This document shows, piece by piece, positions 32,405-42,434 of a stretch of DNA of 60,000 nucleotides. This DNA comes from Symsagittifera roscoffensis (Eukaryota > Xenacoelomorpha > Acoela > Convolutidae), in contig NC_087062.1 in the NCBI RefSeq assembly GCF_963678635.1, positions 77,751,200 to 77,811,199 on the forward strand, read 5' to 3'. How positions within the stretch are numbered: the first letter of the stretch is position 1; the number at the start of each line of letters is the position of its first letter. Made by a program: the position numbers and the translations under genes. Below the pieces are notes generated by a model. That model was not told where the DNA came from. It did not search any database and saw nothing but the letters and a program-made list of their open reading frames with translations.

Positions 32405-33085
32405 CTATATTTCCGCCTGATTGCCTTGCTTCTGTTCCAATCTTTCATTGAACCTCGTTTTCTTGCTGAGGCTGTCACGCATCCTGTGCTCATTGAACCT
32501 CGTTTTCTTCTGGTGTTTGTCACGCATCCTGTGCTCGATTATCATGTGGTAGCCATCTAATCTTACTATCCACCTTCCTATATAACTCTGATCCATCGAG
32601 TATGTCTTTAAACAGGATAACGCCCTTTTGTTTACGCGTAACTTAAAGGGAGCGCTCCCCAAGTATGCGCGGTACTTTTCCACAAATGTTGCTACTGCAA
32701 ACGTTTCTGCTTTTGGTGCACCATATTTCATCTCAGTGTCACTCAAGACCTTGCTGCCATTTGCAATGGGACGGAGAACGGTTCTCCCAATCCATTCCTG
32801 CTCCTGATGCAATATTCCTGAGATGGCTACTACCAATGCGTCTGTGTCAAGAACATACATACCCTTTTCTGTAGGCATGCCTAGCACTGGCGCTTCGCAC
32901 AGTTCCCACTTTATGTTCTCGAAGGCAACTTGTGCTTCATCGTTCCATTCGAACTTTTCCCCTTTGTTGCGCATCAGCTTCTGCATAGGATACACCTTGT
33001 CTGCATATCCTTTTATGAACTCACGGTAGTAGTTGGCAACCCTAGGAAGCTCAGGAGCTGTGTGTCCGTTCTGGGAGCCTTCCAT
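32405..33085 (-). pseudogene. RT thumb/connection and RNase H
   Basis: It starts after a frameshift near 33055 (FLG | LPRVANYYREFIKGYA). Family landmarks are the ANYYREFI motif, the chromo-like spacer EFEWNDEAQVAFENIK, and the RNase H blocks MYVLDTDALVVAISGIL (first Asp), YGAPKAETFAV (Glu) and FKLRVNKRALSCLKTY. In the last block the usual Asp of the T/V-D-H/N pair reads Asn. Near the C-terminus a 45-bp tandem duplication (32446-32536) repeats HRMRD...KKTRFNE and removes the typical NAD-LSR stretch. It ends in TAG at 32405. Confidence 0.75.
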
Positions 33086-33735
33086 GTCAACACTGCTTCT
33101 ACTGCTTCTGGGTCCGGCCTCACACCATGCCTGTCCACCATTCTTCCCAGGTACTTGATTGAATCCCTAAGGATTTCACATTTCGATGGTTTGCACTTCA
33201 AGCCTGCTCTTTTCATGCATCCAAAGACCTCATCGAGCCGATCAATGTGGTCTTCCAGGGTCGGTGTTGCTATGACTACGTCATCCACGTAACACATCAC
33301 AAGATTCCCGTACTTCTTTGTCACTCTGGTCAAAGCCTGAGCCATCAGTCTTTGAAAAGTGGCCGCTGCGTTGAAGTGGCCGCTGCGTTGAAAAGTGGCC
33401 GCTGCGCCGAAGGGCATCCTCTTCCACTGGTACAACCCCAACTCACACGCGAATCCGGTCTTTTCTCTATCCTTCTTCCGCAGCGGGACCTGCCAGAAGG
33501 CAGAACCCAAGTCCAATGTAGTGAAGAACTTGGCATCACCAAGTTTAGAGAGGCTCTCGTCTATTCGAGATATCAGGTACGCATCTTTTATCGTTACCTC
33601 GTTCAAGTAGCGAAAGTCGCAACAAAACCTAAGCTGCCCCCTTTCTTTTTCGCCATTACTACCCCGCAAGCCCATGGCGATTTTGAGGGTTCTATCATGT
33701 CGTATTCGAGCAACATTTCTATTTCCGCTCGGCAC
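33013..33735 (-). pseudogene. Reverse transcriptase palm and fingers
   Basis: This is a Ty3/Gypsy RT domain. Readable motifs in order are RFCCDFRYLNEVTIKDAYLI, the motif A region FTTLDLGSAFWQVPL (catalytic Asp), KRMPFGAAATFQR, motif C LVMCYVDDVVIAT (YVDD), and SKCEIL...IKYLGRMVDRHGV. After PFG the DNA has three copies of GTGGCCGCTGCG-type sequence (33359-33406), which adds 12 residues in frame inside the palm (FQRSGHFNAAATFQR). This probably disturbs folding. The reading frame leaves the family alignment after SFLG near 33055. Confidence 0.85.
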
Positions 33736-33905
33736 GCTTCCGATTTATAGGGCGTCATTCATCTTGCGCCTTCCCTATAGGGAACGGCGCCTTCCTCAAG
33801 TTCGATTTCCTGTTCGACGAAATTACAGCAACCGATATCCGCCTTATGTCTTGAAAATACATCCGCGTTCCGATTTAAAACCTCCCGTAGTAGCTCGAAA
33901 TCTCC
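33736..33905 (-). pseudogene. RT N-terminal fragment with two stops
   Basis: It continues the protease frame past the TAG at 33906. It reads FELLREVLNRNADVFSRH and IELEEGAVPYREGAR, then TGA, then MTPYKSEACRAEIEMLLEY, which is the start of the RT domain of Gypsy elements (…AVFS, R/HREGARR-like and E-I-D/M-L blocks). Two nonsense codons in a short span confirm decay. Confidence 0.6.
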
Positions 33906-34680
33906 CTAGCCTATTTTCCCTTTTAAGTGTTCTATCTCTGCCAAAACCGGTTTGCCAGACTCTAGTTCATATGACGAGGGGCGTTCTGGAAAATTCGAGC
34001 AGCTCGATAAGCCGTCATCCGTTTCGGATTTCATTGAAAACAATTTATGAATAGATTTTAATTCATTAATCCTTGTTAAAATTTTCTCTTTATTGGCATG
34101 ATAAAGACAGTCTTTCACACTAAATTTCTTCATGTTCTGTGTCTCTTCATGGTCGGTCCTCATCGGCAAAGCGTAACCAAGCTTCTTTCCACGCTGGATT
34201 GAAACCGTGGTGTCCAGTGTGTTCAATAACACACTGACACACAGTCCGTTTCGCGTTACCGAGAAGCTCCGGCCTAAAATCACTGAGCTTTGACTATTTG
34301 GATTTGGTACCAAACAAACCTGTTTACTATCACTTAACAAATTTAAATTTCTCATCCTAGAAATTGCTACCACAATCTGCCCTGGCTGTAGTTTTACTTT
34401 TCTATCCAAAAAAATTGGTACCTCGTTTTCGTCTGTTATTATCCTATTAATTGGTTTCTTAACATACTTGCGATCCGGGTTCCTAATCCTTATTAGACCG
34501 TTGTTCAAGTCGATCATCACGTCAAAATTCCTGACGAAATCTCTGCCCAAGATGAACTGGTCGGCAACGTCCAAATTCTCTACCACCAGGAAGCTCATCC
34601 AAAGATCCCGTCTCCCCATGTAGAGAACCGTTATGGGTGTTCTTCCGGCTACGTATACGTAAATTGCTCCTCGATTGGCG
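33906..34680 (-). pseudogene. Aspartic protease C-terminal half and linker
   Basis: The frame is open from 34619. The true homology begins near 34680, just after the frameshift out of the Gag-protease ORF. The motif DQFILGRDFVRNFDVMID is the second conserved block of retroelement aspartic proteases (ILGxD). The rest is a linker of about 170 residues toward RT. It ends at TAG 33906. Confidence 0.7.
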
Positions 34681-36693
34681 GCCGGCGGCCAGTCGGAGAT
34701 TCGTTGGAATTAGATCTTCCCTCGTGAAGCCCGTTCTTTCCCAAGTTTTGATCGGCATCACACTCACATACGCTCCTGTGTCCAGAAGCCCTGTGACTCC
34801 GATTTTCTTTCCGTTGGTGTCGAGCAGATGTGCGGTCACATCTGCTTCGTACCCAATGTGTACTGCGTCTTGTTCCATCATGGCGTCATGGCCTATCCTG
34901 CGGACTTTGAGTTCCTCCTCACCCAAATAGATCTGCCCTATTTGGTCACCATCTGTTGTCACATAAGTCCTAGTGTAGATACTGATTCCATCCACGTTCA
35001 GCATCACTTGATACGGCCCATAGACTTCCACGTAGCGTCCATGAAGCTTCTTTATGCGAGGGCCACCCGTTGTTAGTAGTGCTCGCACAGCTCTTGACTC
35101 AGTGCGTGGCTCCACCTGCCTCAGATAATCTGCGTATGTGTCCAAATGCATCAAAGTGAACTCCGATGGTTCACTCAGATTTCTGATTACCTGGTGTCCT
35201 GCTAACGAGATTATTGACTGTATTTTGCTTCCTTGCGGCACCATGCCGAACCTCTGACCGGAGATCACATTAAGTTTCATGCTCAAACTGCTTGGTGCCT
35301 TTGTCTCTTCGACTTCTGTCGCCTCGAAGTTATTCAGTTTCTCCTGTAGTTTCTCATTTTCCAGTTCGAGTTTCACTTTTTGTTCGATCTCTTTTGTCAC
35401 CAGTTCCTGCTGCACTCTTTTTAGAGCATCCCTTGCGGCTGCCCTGTAATCAATCTTGAAGTCATCGGCCGCAGTCACTGGTTCCGGTTCGCATGTCTCT
35501 TCAGTTACCGCTTGCATTTTCTTCGTCGCCAGCTCTTGCGGTTTGTCTTTTCTGCGCGCCTCCGCTTCACTCAATAGGCGAGCCTTGCTGGCTTTCACTC
35601 CTGATAAAGCTTCCTCATGCCTTGGATGCTTGATGTCTGCTACAGCATCCCAGAATTGCGGACAATCCGATTTAAAATGACCTTCCAAGTTGCAAAAGAA
35701 ACACCTCGGGCCGAAATTTGCAATTACTCCCCTCATGAAATCTTCATGATTGACCTCTGACGCATCGTCGTCCTCGAGGCTAAAGCCTATTGCTTTCATG
35801 CCCTGTTTGTAAGTTGGGCATTCTGACACATGATGGTCCGTTGAACTGCAATTAGCACAAGAGTGTCTCTTCTCCATGTCATCCCTCGGTTTGTACCAGT
35901 TGTTTATTTGGTCTGCCGGTCCGTTGTTAAAATTGCCATAATTGTTCTTATAATATCCAGATCTCGAAGGAGGTTTCAACAAAAGATATTCTTTTGACTT
36001 GAGCCTCAACTCCTCCGGTGTTGGCGCATTGGTTGATAGTGGTGTGTAATGCGTTGCTAGCATTGTTCGAAGTTCATCATTCTTCACACCATCGATGAAT
36101 TTCGAGGCTACTGCCAGGTTCATCCTTCTGTTTGACTCATCCGGTTGGCTGCGTCTTCTCAGCATTTCCAAGTTGTCTAGGAACTTGTCTATCGTTTCAT
36201 CTTCTCGTTGCCTCCGTTTCTCGAAGCGCATCATTGCCTGGTGCCCCTGCACCCCTGATCCAAAGCGATTTAACAAGATTTCGAAGATTTTCTCAGCTGT
36301 GTCTCGCTGATATTGATTCTCGGCCATGACACAGTTCAGGGCTGTCCCTTCCAAGTTACTGGTGAGCGCACTGCATTCTTGTCTTTCCGACAAGTCCTCT
36401 TCCTCGAAATGCAGTTTCATTACCTCTATCCAGGTATCAATACAGCCATCAGATTCGTCTTTATAGCATCTTGGTTTCTTAAAGACTCTTCTGGACTTCT
36501 CACTGCGTTCATTGGTTCTCGATAACCTCGTCAGGAATGTCTCCAAAGACCTGTTCAGGGGTTCAAATGCTGTGGCCATTGCCGTAGCATCTCCCGAGTG
36601 CCCCGCCTGAGTATCATCGCACCTTGTTAAGGGCTCTGTATTCGGTGCATCCCTGCAATTTGAATCGCCGTGACTGTTTCCCCCTTGGCCCAC
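34522..36693 (-). CDS. Gag-protease (capsid, two zinc knuckles, start of protease)
   Basis: A 723-codon open frame. Residues about 80-235 match the Gypsy capsid layout (W-EVMKLHFEEE, LTSNLEGTALNCV, ILLNRFGSG, FEKRRQREDETIDKFLDNLEML). Two CX2CX4HX4C knuckles are at C279-C292 (CANC..H..C) and C331-C344 (CFFC..H..C) and would bind RNA. A coiled coil (residues 420-455) follows, then the protease start GVTGLLDTGAYVSVMPI with the catalytic Asp at about 638. Family homology stops near residue 670 (about 34683) through a frameshift, and the rest of the protease is in 33906-34680. The first codon is GTG, so Gag probably extended further upstream. Confidence 0.85.
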   Translation of the reverse strand: MGQGGNSHGDSNCRDAPNTEPLTRCDDTQAGHSGDATAMATAFEPLNRSLETFLTRLSRTNERSEKSRRVFKKPRCYKDESDGCIDTWIEVMKLHFEEEDLSERQECSALTSNLEGTALNCVMAENQYQRDTAEKIFEILLNRFGSGVQGHQAMMRFEKRRQREDETIDKFLDNLEMLRRRSQPDESNRRMNLAVASKFIDGVKNDELRTMLATHYTPLSTNAPTPEELRLKSKEYLLLKPPSRSGYYKNNYGNFNNGPADQINNWYKPRDDMEKRHSCANCSSTDHHVSECPTYKQGMKAIGFSLEDDDASEVNHEDFMRGVIANFGPRCFFCNLEGHFKSDCPQFWDAVADIKHPRHEEALSGVKASKARLLSEAEARRKDKPQELATKKMQAVTEETCEPEPVTAADDFKIDYRAAARDALKRVQQELVTKEIEQKVKLELENEKLQEKLNNFEATEVEETKAPSSLSMKLNVISGQRFGMVPQGSKIQSIISLAGHQVIRNLSEPSEFTLMHLDTYADYLRQVEPRTESRAVRALLTTGGPRIKKLHGRYVEVYGPYQVMLNVDGISIYTRTYVTTDGDQIGQIYLGEEELKVRRIGHDAMMEQDAVHIGYEADVTAHLLDTNGKKIGVTGLLDTGAYVSVMPIKTWERTGFTREDLIPTNLRLAAGRQSRSNLRIRSRKNTHNGSLHGETGSLDELPGGREFGRCRPVHLGQRFRQEF

Positions 36694-36908
36694 ATGACTC
36701 CTCCCTGGGTTCGCATGTCTACTGTTACCGGAATCACTTCTCCCAGTCGCATGTGTGCCTTGCTTCGGTCGTTCATTTGAGGTCTGTCTGTTCCCAGTTG
36801 AACTTGCTCTACTGTTTGGGATTCATGTTCTATTATCCCTTGTGGCATAGCCTGATGAACTGCCCCTACCTCTAGTGGATCAATATGTCCTCCTCCTTTG
36901 ATGGTCAT
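36627..36908 (-). pseudogene. Short open frame at the Gag N-terminus
   Basis: A 93-codon frame (MTIKGGGHIDPLEVGAV...) overlapping the start of the Gag ORF in another frame. It may be the frameshifted N-terminus of Gag or a bridge from the coiled-coil ORF. No domain is recognised and the support is weak. Confidence 0.3.
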
Positions 36909-37083
36909 TGAAGTTCACCTTCGGCTCCCTGCTGGGACCTTCCGAGTTAGGTTCCCCTCCTTTTGGTCCACTCTTGCTGCCTAGTAGCCCGTCCAACCTA
37001 TCAATGATAACCTGAGTTCGCCTCTCCATCATCGCATCTATCTTTGTGTCAAGAGTCCCAAGAGACTGCTCTTGCTGAATTCT

Positions 37084-37848
37084 TTACTTCTCCATGTCGT
37101 CTCTTAAGCGTAACTCTCTCTGTTCCGCTTCTCTTGTCATTTGCGACAAGTTCTTCGCTATGTGCTCGTCCGTTCTTTCCTTCAAGCGTTTCTCGCTCCT
37201 ACCTACTTCTTGTCTATTGCGGTTTATTTCTTCCCGCAGACTTTCTCCTTCAATGAGGACTGCTCTTTCTAGCTCACTCATTCTTATGGACATCTGTTCA
37301 TTTTGTTCTCCTATACTGCCCACTATGTTGCTCAAGGCTTCTTCTAATGATGCCCCGTTTTCTACTAGTGGCGTCACTAGTGGCGGTGTCACCCTGTCGA
37401 TCCCAGGTAGCTTCGTGCTGGTCGAGATTCGGGCTTTGATTCTCTGCCTCGACGTCTTTTCATTATCCACCTCAGGATCCGCCGATGCGTTGCCTAGCCC
37501 CATGTTTCTATTCTCCCCGGTTCGCCTCTCTGAATTTGTCATACTCACAAGATCTCTTGACTGGCCTGATGTAATTCCATTTTCGCTTATCGTTCTCACC
37601 ACACCAAATTTGTCCATGGTTCCAGTCCCTCTGTCGGTGTACGCCTCATTCTCCTGGGTCGAACTATTGAGGCTGACTTGAGGTCCAAAGTCCACTTGCC
37701 CCTCATCGTACTCTTCTTCCTCCTGGGATTCGCCTTCATTTCCTGCGCCCACTCCCATGGTGAATGGAAAGATGTTTCCGAAAGTGTTCTTCATTCTTTC
37801 TGAAAACGATGAGGACGTTTTCTGTTTCTCCGTCACGCCTGCCATCAT
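37084..37848 (-). CDS. Coiled-coil ORF upstream of Gag (254 aa from ATG)
   Basis: The open frame begins at 37881, and the first ATG is at 37848-37846, overlapping the stop of the preceding ORF as ATGA. A disordered Ser/Gly/Glu-rich N-terminal half is followed by a long coiled coil in the last 90 residues (IGEQNEQMSIRMSELERAV, then heptads through RSEKRLKERTDEHIAK). A stop after DDMEK interrupts it, and the same frame continues RIQQEQSLGTLDTKIDAMME. It is probably the N-terminal, matrix-like part of Gag in the source element. Confidence 0.55.
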   Translation of the reverse strand: MMAGVTEKQKTSSSFSERMKNTFGNIFPFTMGVGAGNEGESQEEEEYDEGQVDFGPQVSLNSSTQENEAYTDRGTGTMDKFGVVRTISENGITSGQSRDLVSMTNSERRTGENRNMGLGNASADPEVDNEKTSRQRIKARISTSTKLPGIDRVTPPLVTPLVENGASLEEALSNIVGSIGEQNEQMSIRMSELERAVLIEGESLREEINRNRQEVGRSEKRLKERTDEHIAKNLSQMTREAEQRELRLRDDMEK

Positions 37849-38183
37849 GGTGTTGTCTGTGGGAGATATTCTAGTTGCCACAATTCAGTAGAGATGTCGG
37901 ACAGTTCCGACATTTCCTCTCGGTCCAGTGTCCCGGTGGAAGTGGCAAAATCTTGGCCTTGTTCTACCGGAGTAGATTCACTCGCCAGCCTTCTGTCTCT
38001 CCCCTCCGGTCCATGTATTTCCTGGTTCTCATTCATGGCCTGGTCCGGATAGACCTCCACTTCTAGCATAGCTTTTCGCTCTTCTGAGGACTTCTGACTC
38101 CTGGTTTCAACCATTCTGCCTGAAACCGTCTCCCCTTTGTCCTTCCGGGTTTGTGTGATGCGTTCCACAAAAGGGTCGGTCAT
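37845..38183 (-). CDS. First small ORF of the giant element (112 aa from ATG)
   Basis: The frame is open from 38351 but the first ATG is at 38183. It is a short, charged protein (MTDPFVERITQTRKDKGETV..., MVETRSQKSSEERKA) ending in an acidic Ser-rich stretch (EEMSELSDISTELW). No family is recognised. It ends TGA inside ATGA, where the next ORF starts. It is the first open frame after the leader. Confidence 0.45.
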   Translation of the reverse strand: MTDPFVERITQTRKDKGETVSGRMVETRSQKSSEERKAMLEVEVYPDQAMNENQEIHGPEGRDRRLASESTPVEQGQDFATSTGTLDREEMSELSDISTELWQLEYLPQTTP

Positions 38184-38351
38184 TGCTTTTATTTGCTTTT
38201 TAGGTATGAATTTCCTAGAGCTATTACCTCGTTTAGGTATTCTTGACTTATCTAGACTTATTTTCACTTTATCACTTCTTACTATCTTTACACTCAATTC
38301 GATTGTTAGTGTCCTTTTGATCTGACTACTGATAATAATAACACAACACAA

Positions 38352-41130
38352 TAAATTCCAAGAGTTTCTATTAAATAGTGCCCACGAATCCTTGTATGTT
38401 ATTACGGCACAGCGTACTTACAACTTATTCACAAAAATCGATTATTAGTTGTAAGATTTGAGAACTAGCACAGTATGATGATATCAGTCAATTTAAAAGA
38501 TAGTGTATTCACTACCCAATCAAGCACAAACTGTTGATTTAAAACCAGATATAACAAAATAAGAATAACTCTATGAAAAACGTATGTGTTTTGTACTTTT
38601 AGTCGGTCGCAGTGCAATATTCGAACTTGTTTTATAAAGAAAGAGCTTTCCCTGCTTGTTGCTGCACCAAACAGACAAAACTTGAAGGCAGTAATTTTCT
38701 CAAGTGGGCGTCTATTCCACCCACCGAGTCCTGTGTTACCTATCTGCCTTCGGACTGCCCGAGCTAGACCTACTTAAATCCTCAGGGCAATCACTTTTCT
38801 CAAAAACGTTTTAGGATTTCAATCCACACCAATGAGTTACAAACTCTAGACTTAGTGTCGCGAATATCCGAGTTTGGACCTGTTATGTTTTGGTCTGGCC
38901 TTTTTTTTTAAAGGCAAGTTACCAGTGCAGTCACTGGTTCCTAGCCTGTCTCCTAATAACCTAACACCCCTCACTATTATCTTTTCTTCTATTTGCCTAA
39001 GTCCTTCAATAAAATAATGCCCCTCCGGGTTGACAAAAACAGTACCCCTCCGGATTGGCAAAATTAGGACCCCTCCGGATCGGCAAAATTGAGTGCCCTC
39101 CGGTTTGGGACCCCTCTGGGTTAGCAAATGTAAGACCCCTTTGGATTGGGACCCCTCCAAATTAGGAAAGAAAAAAATATATATTTTGACCCCTCCGGAT
39201 TGGGAGCCCTCCGGTTTTGTAAAAATAGCTTTTCTGAGACTTCCTTGATTTTCAACCTATACCCTTCCGGGTACGTTCTTCGATGCTATTATGCTGTTTG
39301 TATCAACTAGGAAGGGTATGTGGTCCTTCCCTAGACCCTTCCGGATTGAAGTTAAGCCTCATATTTGACAACTCACGCTAACGGTGAAGGGTCTTATCGC
39401 TAGCCTAATTTCGGCTCTATCAAGGTTTTCCGGTGCCTTTAGCCTTCCCTATTCTTCTAGAACAGCGTAAAGTTGCCTTATTCAACCGTTTCTACCCTTT
39501 GGTAGGGGTGTTTGGGCTTTCCAAAATTTTTTTTTATAAAACGTGAGGGGTCTACCTTCGCGAATTGGTGAATTTGCTAAAAACAATCTCAAAAAATTTT
39601 CACGCTTACTTTTTCGAATATTTTGCTCCTATTAGTAAGCTCAACTATTTTCTGATCTATTGGTATTAAGATCAACTGGATCTGTCCAGTAGTTCCAAAA
39701 TTATTAACCAAAACGTTTTTTTCTAAAGTCAAGAAATTTCTCTCTTATAGGTTCCGCCTAACTTTTCCCGCAATTCTGTTTTTTTTTCGACCTAAAAATT
39801 ATTGATCCGAGCTCAAAAGGCCTATACTCTTCTAGTTCAATACAAAAGACCCGATCTAAAACGCTATAGTTGAAAAAAATTACAAAAAACTATGCTATTT
39901 GGACCCCTCCGGACTGATGAATCCACTGAATCAAACACGTTAAGTTCGATCTCTCTGTACTCCGGAAGGCTTTCGGTAAACGGGTCTTAAAACCTATAGA
40001 TTCACTAGTGGACGTTGTCCGAACAACTATTTTTACTGTCCTAACTCAAAGTTTTCAAAAAATTTTCTGATTTTATAATCCGTTTTCTCAAAAATCACGA
40101 AAATTCGGTTTTTGATACCAAAATAGTTCCAACCACTTCCAAACTAAATTTAACCGGTTCTACCTATTATAGTAGTGCACTTACGATGTAACACACTAAT
40201 TTAGCGCTTTTTCCCGTTTCAAAAATTGCGATTTGTGGGGGGATCAAAATATCGCTATTTTGACCCTAAAAACCGGTCTGTTTTCTTTGTTTTTTTACTG
40301 AAAAACGATATAGGGGTATTAATATGGGCTATTTAAGTAATAATATTAGTAATACTATAACCCTCCGGGTTTGTTCAATAACTGAATTAAGGTGCTTAAC
40401 TCGGATATTCGCAGTTCGGTGAAGGGTCACTATCTTAAATTTTTGTACCAAAAGGGATACAAAACTTGTTAAGGTTACCCAACAGTCGATTGTTGTTGTC
40501 GTTGAGCCCCTTCTTGTCGCTCTTTGTACTGCTTGCCGGATCAGTCTTCTCCCAAGACCCCTCCGGATTGAGCGCAAATCAGCAGACCCTTCCGGATTGA
40601 GCGCAAATTAGCGTTAACGTGCTTAAATACTCAAACAACCCTAGAGTACAAGCCTCATAAATGGGCTACAAAAATGATCGTTACGATATTGATTGATATA
40701 AATGCCTGTAACAACAATATATCTATCAACAACAAACGGGAGGGTCGGATCACATCTTGTCTGGGGGGTTGATTTCTACTAATTTTTTACTTTTTTACTG
40801 TTTTTGGTTTTTTCGGTTATTTTTTATGTTTTTTGTTTTTCTTGGGTACTTTACTACTTTTTAATTGGTTTTATATAGATCTTTAAGTGTTTTAGGTCAC
40901 AAACCTTTCAAGGAACGAGGGGATGGCCGATCCCCCCACCCTTCCTGGTTCGTGAATTTTCGGTCTTAACTAGGTTAAAAAGCTATTCGTCGTAATCCGG
41001 AAGGCTTCCGCGTTCCGAACTACCCTTCCGCCCCGGCGGTTTTGGCTTATTAAGGGCGTTAATGTGAGCATCCGCTCGGCGCGGAGTGCTCGTTAACGGT
41101 TCTGCCGGTCATGATGTTAAAAAAGAATAA
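38352..41130 (-). promoter_or_regulatory. Long leader with a dozen or more CCGGAGGGG-type repeats
   Basis: About 2.8 kb between the 5' LTR and the first ORF, with no coding sequence. On the minus strand it holds many copies of CCAATCCGGAGGGGTC and variants. In plus-strand reading they start near 39018, 39048, 39070, 39095, 39111, 39135, 39191, 39261, 39341, 39903, 40361, 40558 and 40586. They are clustered at 39.0-39.35 kb and thinner later. In LTR retroelements this region holds packaging and translation signals. A role as packaging signal or protein-binding array is inference. Confidence 0.6.
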
Positions 41131-41145
41131 CACCCAGGAGCGCCA
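41131..41145 (-). promoter_or_regulatory. Candidate tRNA primer-binding site
   Basis: The minus strand reads TGGCGCTCCTGGGTG, beginning with TGG (complement of the tRNA CCA end) 12 bases inside the 5' LTR. The spacing is longer than usual and I cannot name the tRNA. Confidence 0.35.
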
Positions 41146-41157
41146 TAAAAACATCTA

Positions 41158-42035
41158 TGTAACATTCGCACGGAAGTACATATCGACGGAAAATAAAGCT
41201 GGGTTCTCAGACGACTGGCCAACGTCTAAACAGAGCTCTACATATTTTTCACCGTCTCTACCAAGCCAATTCTTTTGGTGATCTTTTCAACATCGGGTCG
41301 ACAAAAACGTTACTGTTCTCCGGCTTCGACCAGAATGCTCAAATTAATTAATTACATGCAAAATAGTGAGCTCATGGCTGGTTCTCAGTATCCCCAGACC
41401 ACGAGGAGACTTATTATATTACTATTGTTTTTGTTCAGTAGATAAAAATCATCATCTCCATCGAAGATGGATCAACCCTTTCCCCCAACTCCTAGTTTCT
41501 CATCCTCGTAAAATGAATTCAGATGTTAATTAAATTCAATTCAGGACATAATAGGGAAGCTAAAAGTTAGTATGAAAAGATATGAGTTCCAGTCCCGAGA
41601 CCCCTTCGGATTCTTGAATCCGAGGAAAAAAGACCCTTATCTTCCTTCCGGAAGGCTGGTTTTCCACCCTTCACCGTTGTTTGCAACGGCTTTGCAACTA
41701 TTGTAGCGACACAATAGTTGCAACTCGGAGCGGTCTCTGCTACTTCTGTTTTTCTCCGATTCTGATTCTAAATTGTCTCGTTGTTGTCGTCGTCGCAACT
41801 ATCGTTGTTATGTTCCTTTTTTGGTTTTTCTCTAAAATGGCCGTTTTTGACGTTTCTGAGAATTATTACGTCATCATTTCGAATTTTTAAAAATTAGGAA
41901 TTTCCGAATCCTTCAGCCTTCACGATTTGTCCAATCGTCTGAATAACGCTCTTAATCCTTCAAAACCGCCAATTCGGAAGGTTCGCTGCTAAAAACTCGA
42001 AACTGCATTTTCGTCCATTCTGGTCGAATGTCACA
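41158..42035 (-). mobile_element. 5' LTR of the giant element
   Basis: 878 bp bounded on the plus strand by TGTAACATTCG and CGAATGTCACA. It aligns over its whole length with 17657-18559, with several percent substitutions and a 24-bp deletion near 41405. The outer edge lies 400 bp before the sialidase start codon, so LTR enhancers could affect that gene. Confidence 0.8.
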
Positions 42036-42434
42036 GTTAGTTATGAGAAAAAATGAATGTACTCTTTGGAGCATGAATCCTTCTTGAACCTAAAATAAGA
42101 GTTTTATTTTCAGATAAATTTGAAATTAAAAAAAATTGCAGATAAAAGTTTTCATTCGACGATTTCTTACAACAGAATTGGTTTATTTCTTTTCGCGTGA
42201 GGTAGATTTTTTCGAACTATTTAATTTTGTATCGCGAGCGGTGCGAAGCTCTGCTTCGCCTCTGCGTTTTGTTTATGTTTATCTCTTTATTTTTTATCAG
42301 CAGGACTTACACTTGAATAAATTTTTAATTGGCATATATGTGATTTTTTTTTTATCTACTAAATTTCAGATATTATAGTTTAACCAAAGCAGTAACGCTG
42401 TTCGTTATCTGAAGGCATCTGGAGATAACGTGAA
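42036..42434 (+). other. Region between LTR and sialidase, with hairpin
   Basis: 400 bp of AT-rich sequence. It contains the first member of the dispersed hairpin family (42243-42259, GCGAAGC-tct-GCTTCGC, followed by CTCTGCG). It must hold the promoter and 5' UTR of the sialidase unless there is an upstream non-coding exon. I see no clear TATA box. Confidence 0.5.

Larger units (their letters stand above)
17657..42035 (-). mobile_element. Giant Ty3/Gypsy-type LTR retrotransposon (about 24.4 kb)
   Basis: An LTR pair in direct orientation (17657-18559 and 41158-42035) encloses 22.6 kb. Read on the minus strand, the interior gives Gag with CCHC knuckles, an aspartic protease, reverse transcriptase with YVDD, RNase H, integrase with HHCC and DX35E, and then about 10 kb of extra coding sequence. 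The order protease-RT-RNase H-integrase is that of Metaviridae (Ty3/Gypsy). Most family members are 5-10 kb, so this is exceptionally long. Several stops and frameshifts make the copy defective. The LTRs share diagnostic variants but differ at several percent of positions plus a 24-bp deletion in the 5' LTR, so the insertion is not recent. I could not find matching target-site duplications; the left side is embedded in the array. Confidence 0.85.

Noticed and set aside
39000-40620. CRISPR-like array in the repeated leader
   Set aside because: The units are degenerate, with irregular spacing and no uniform spacers, and the context is a eukaryotic retroelement leader.
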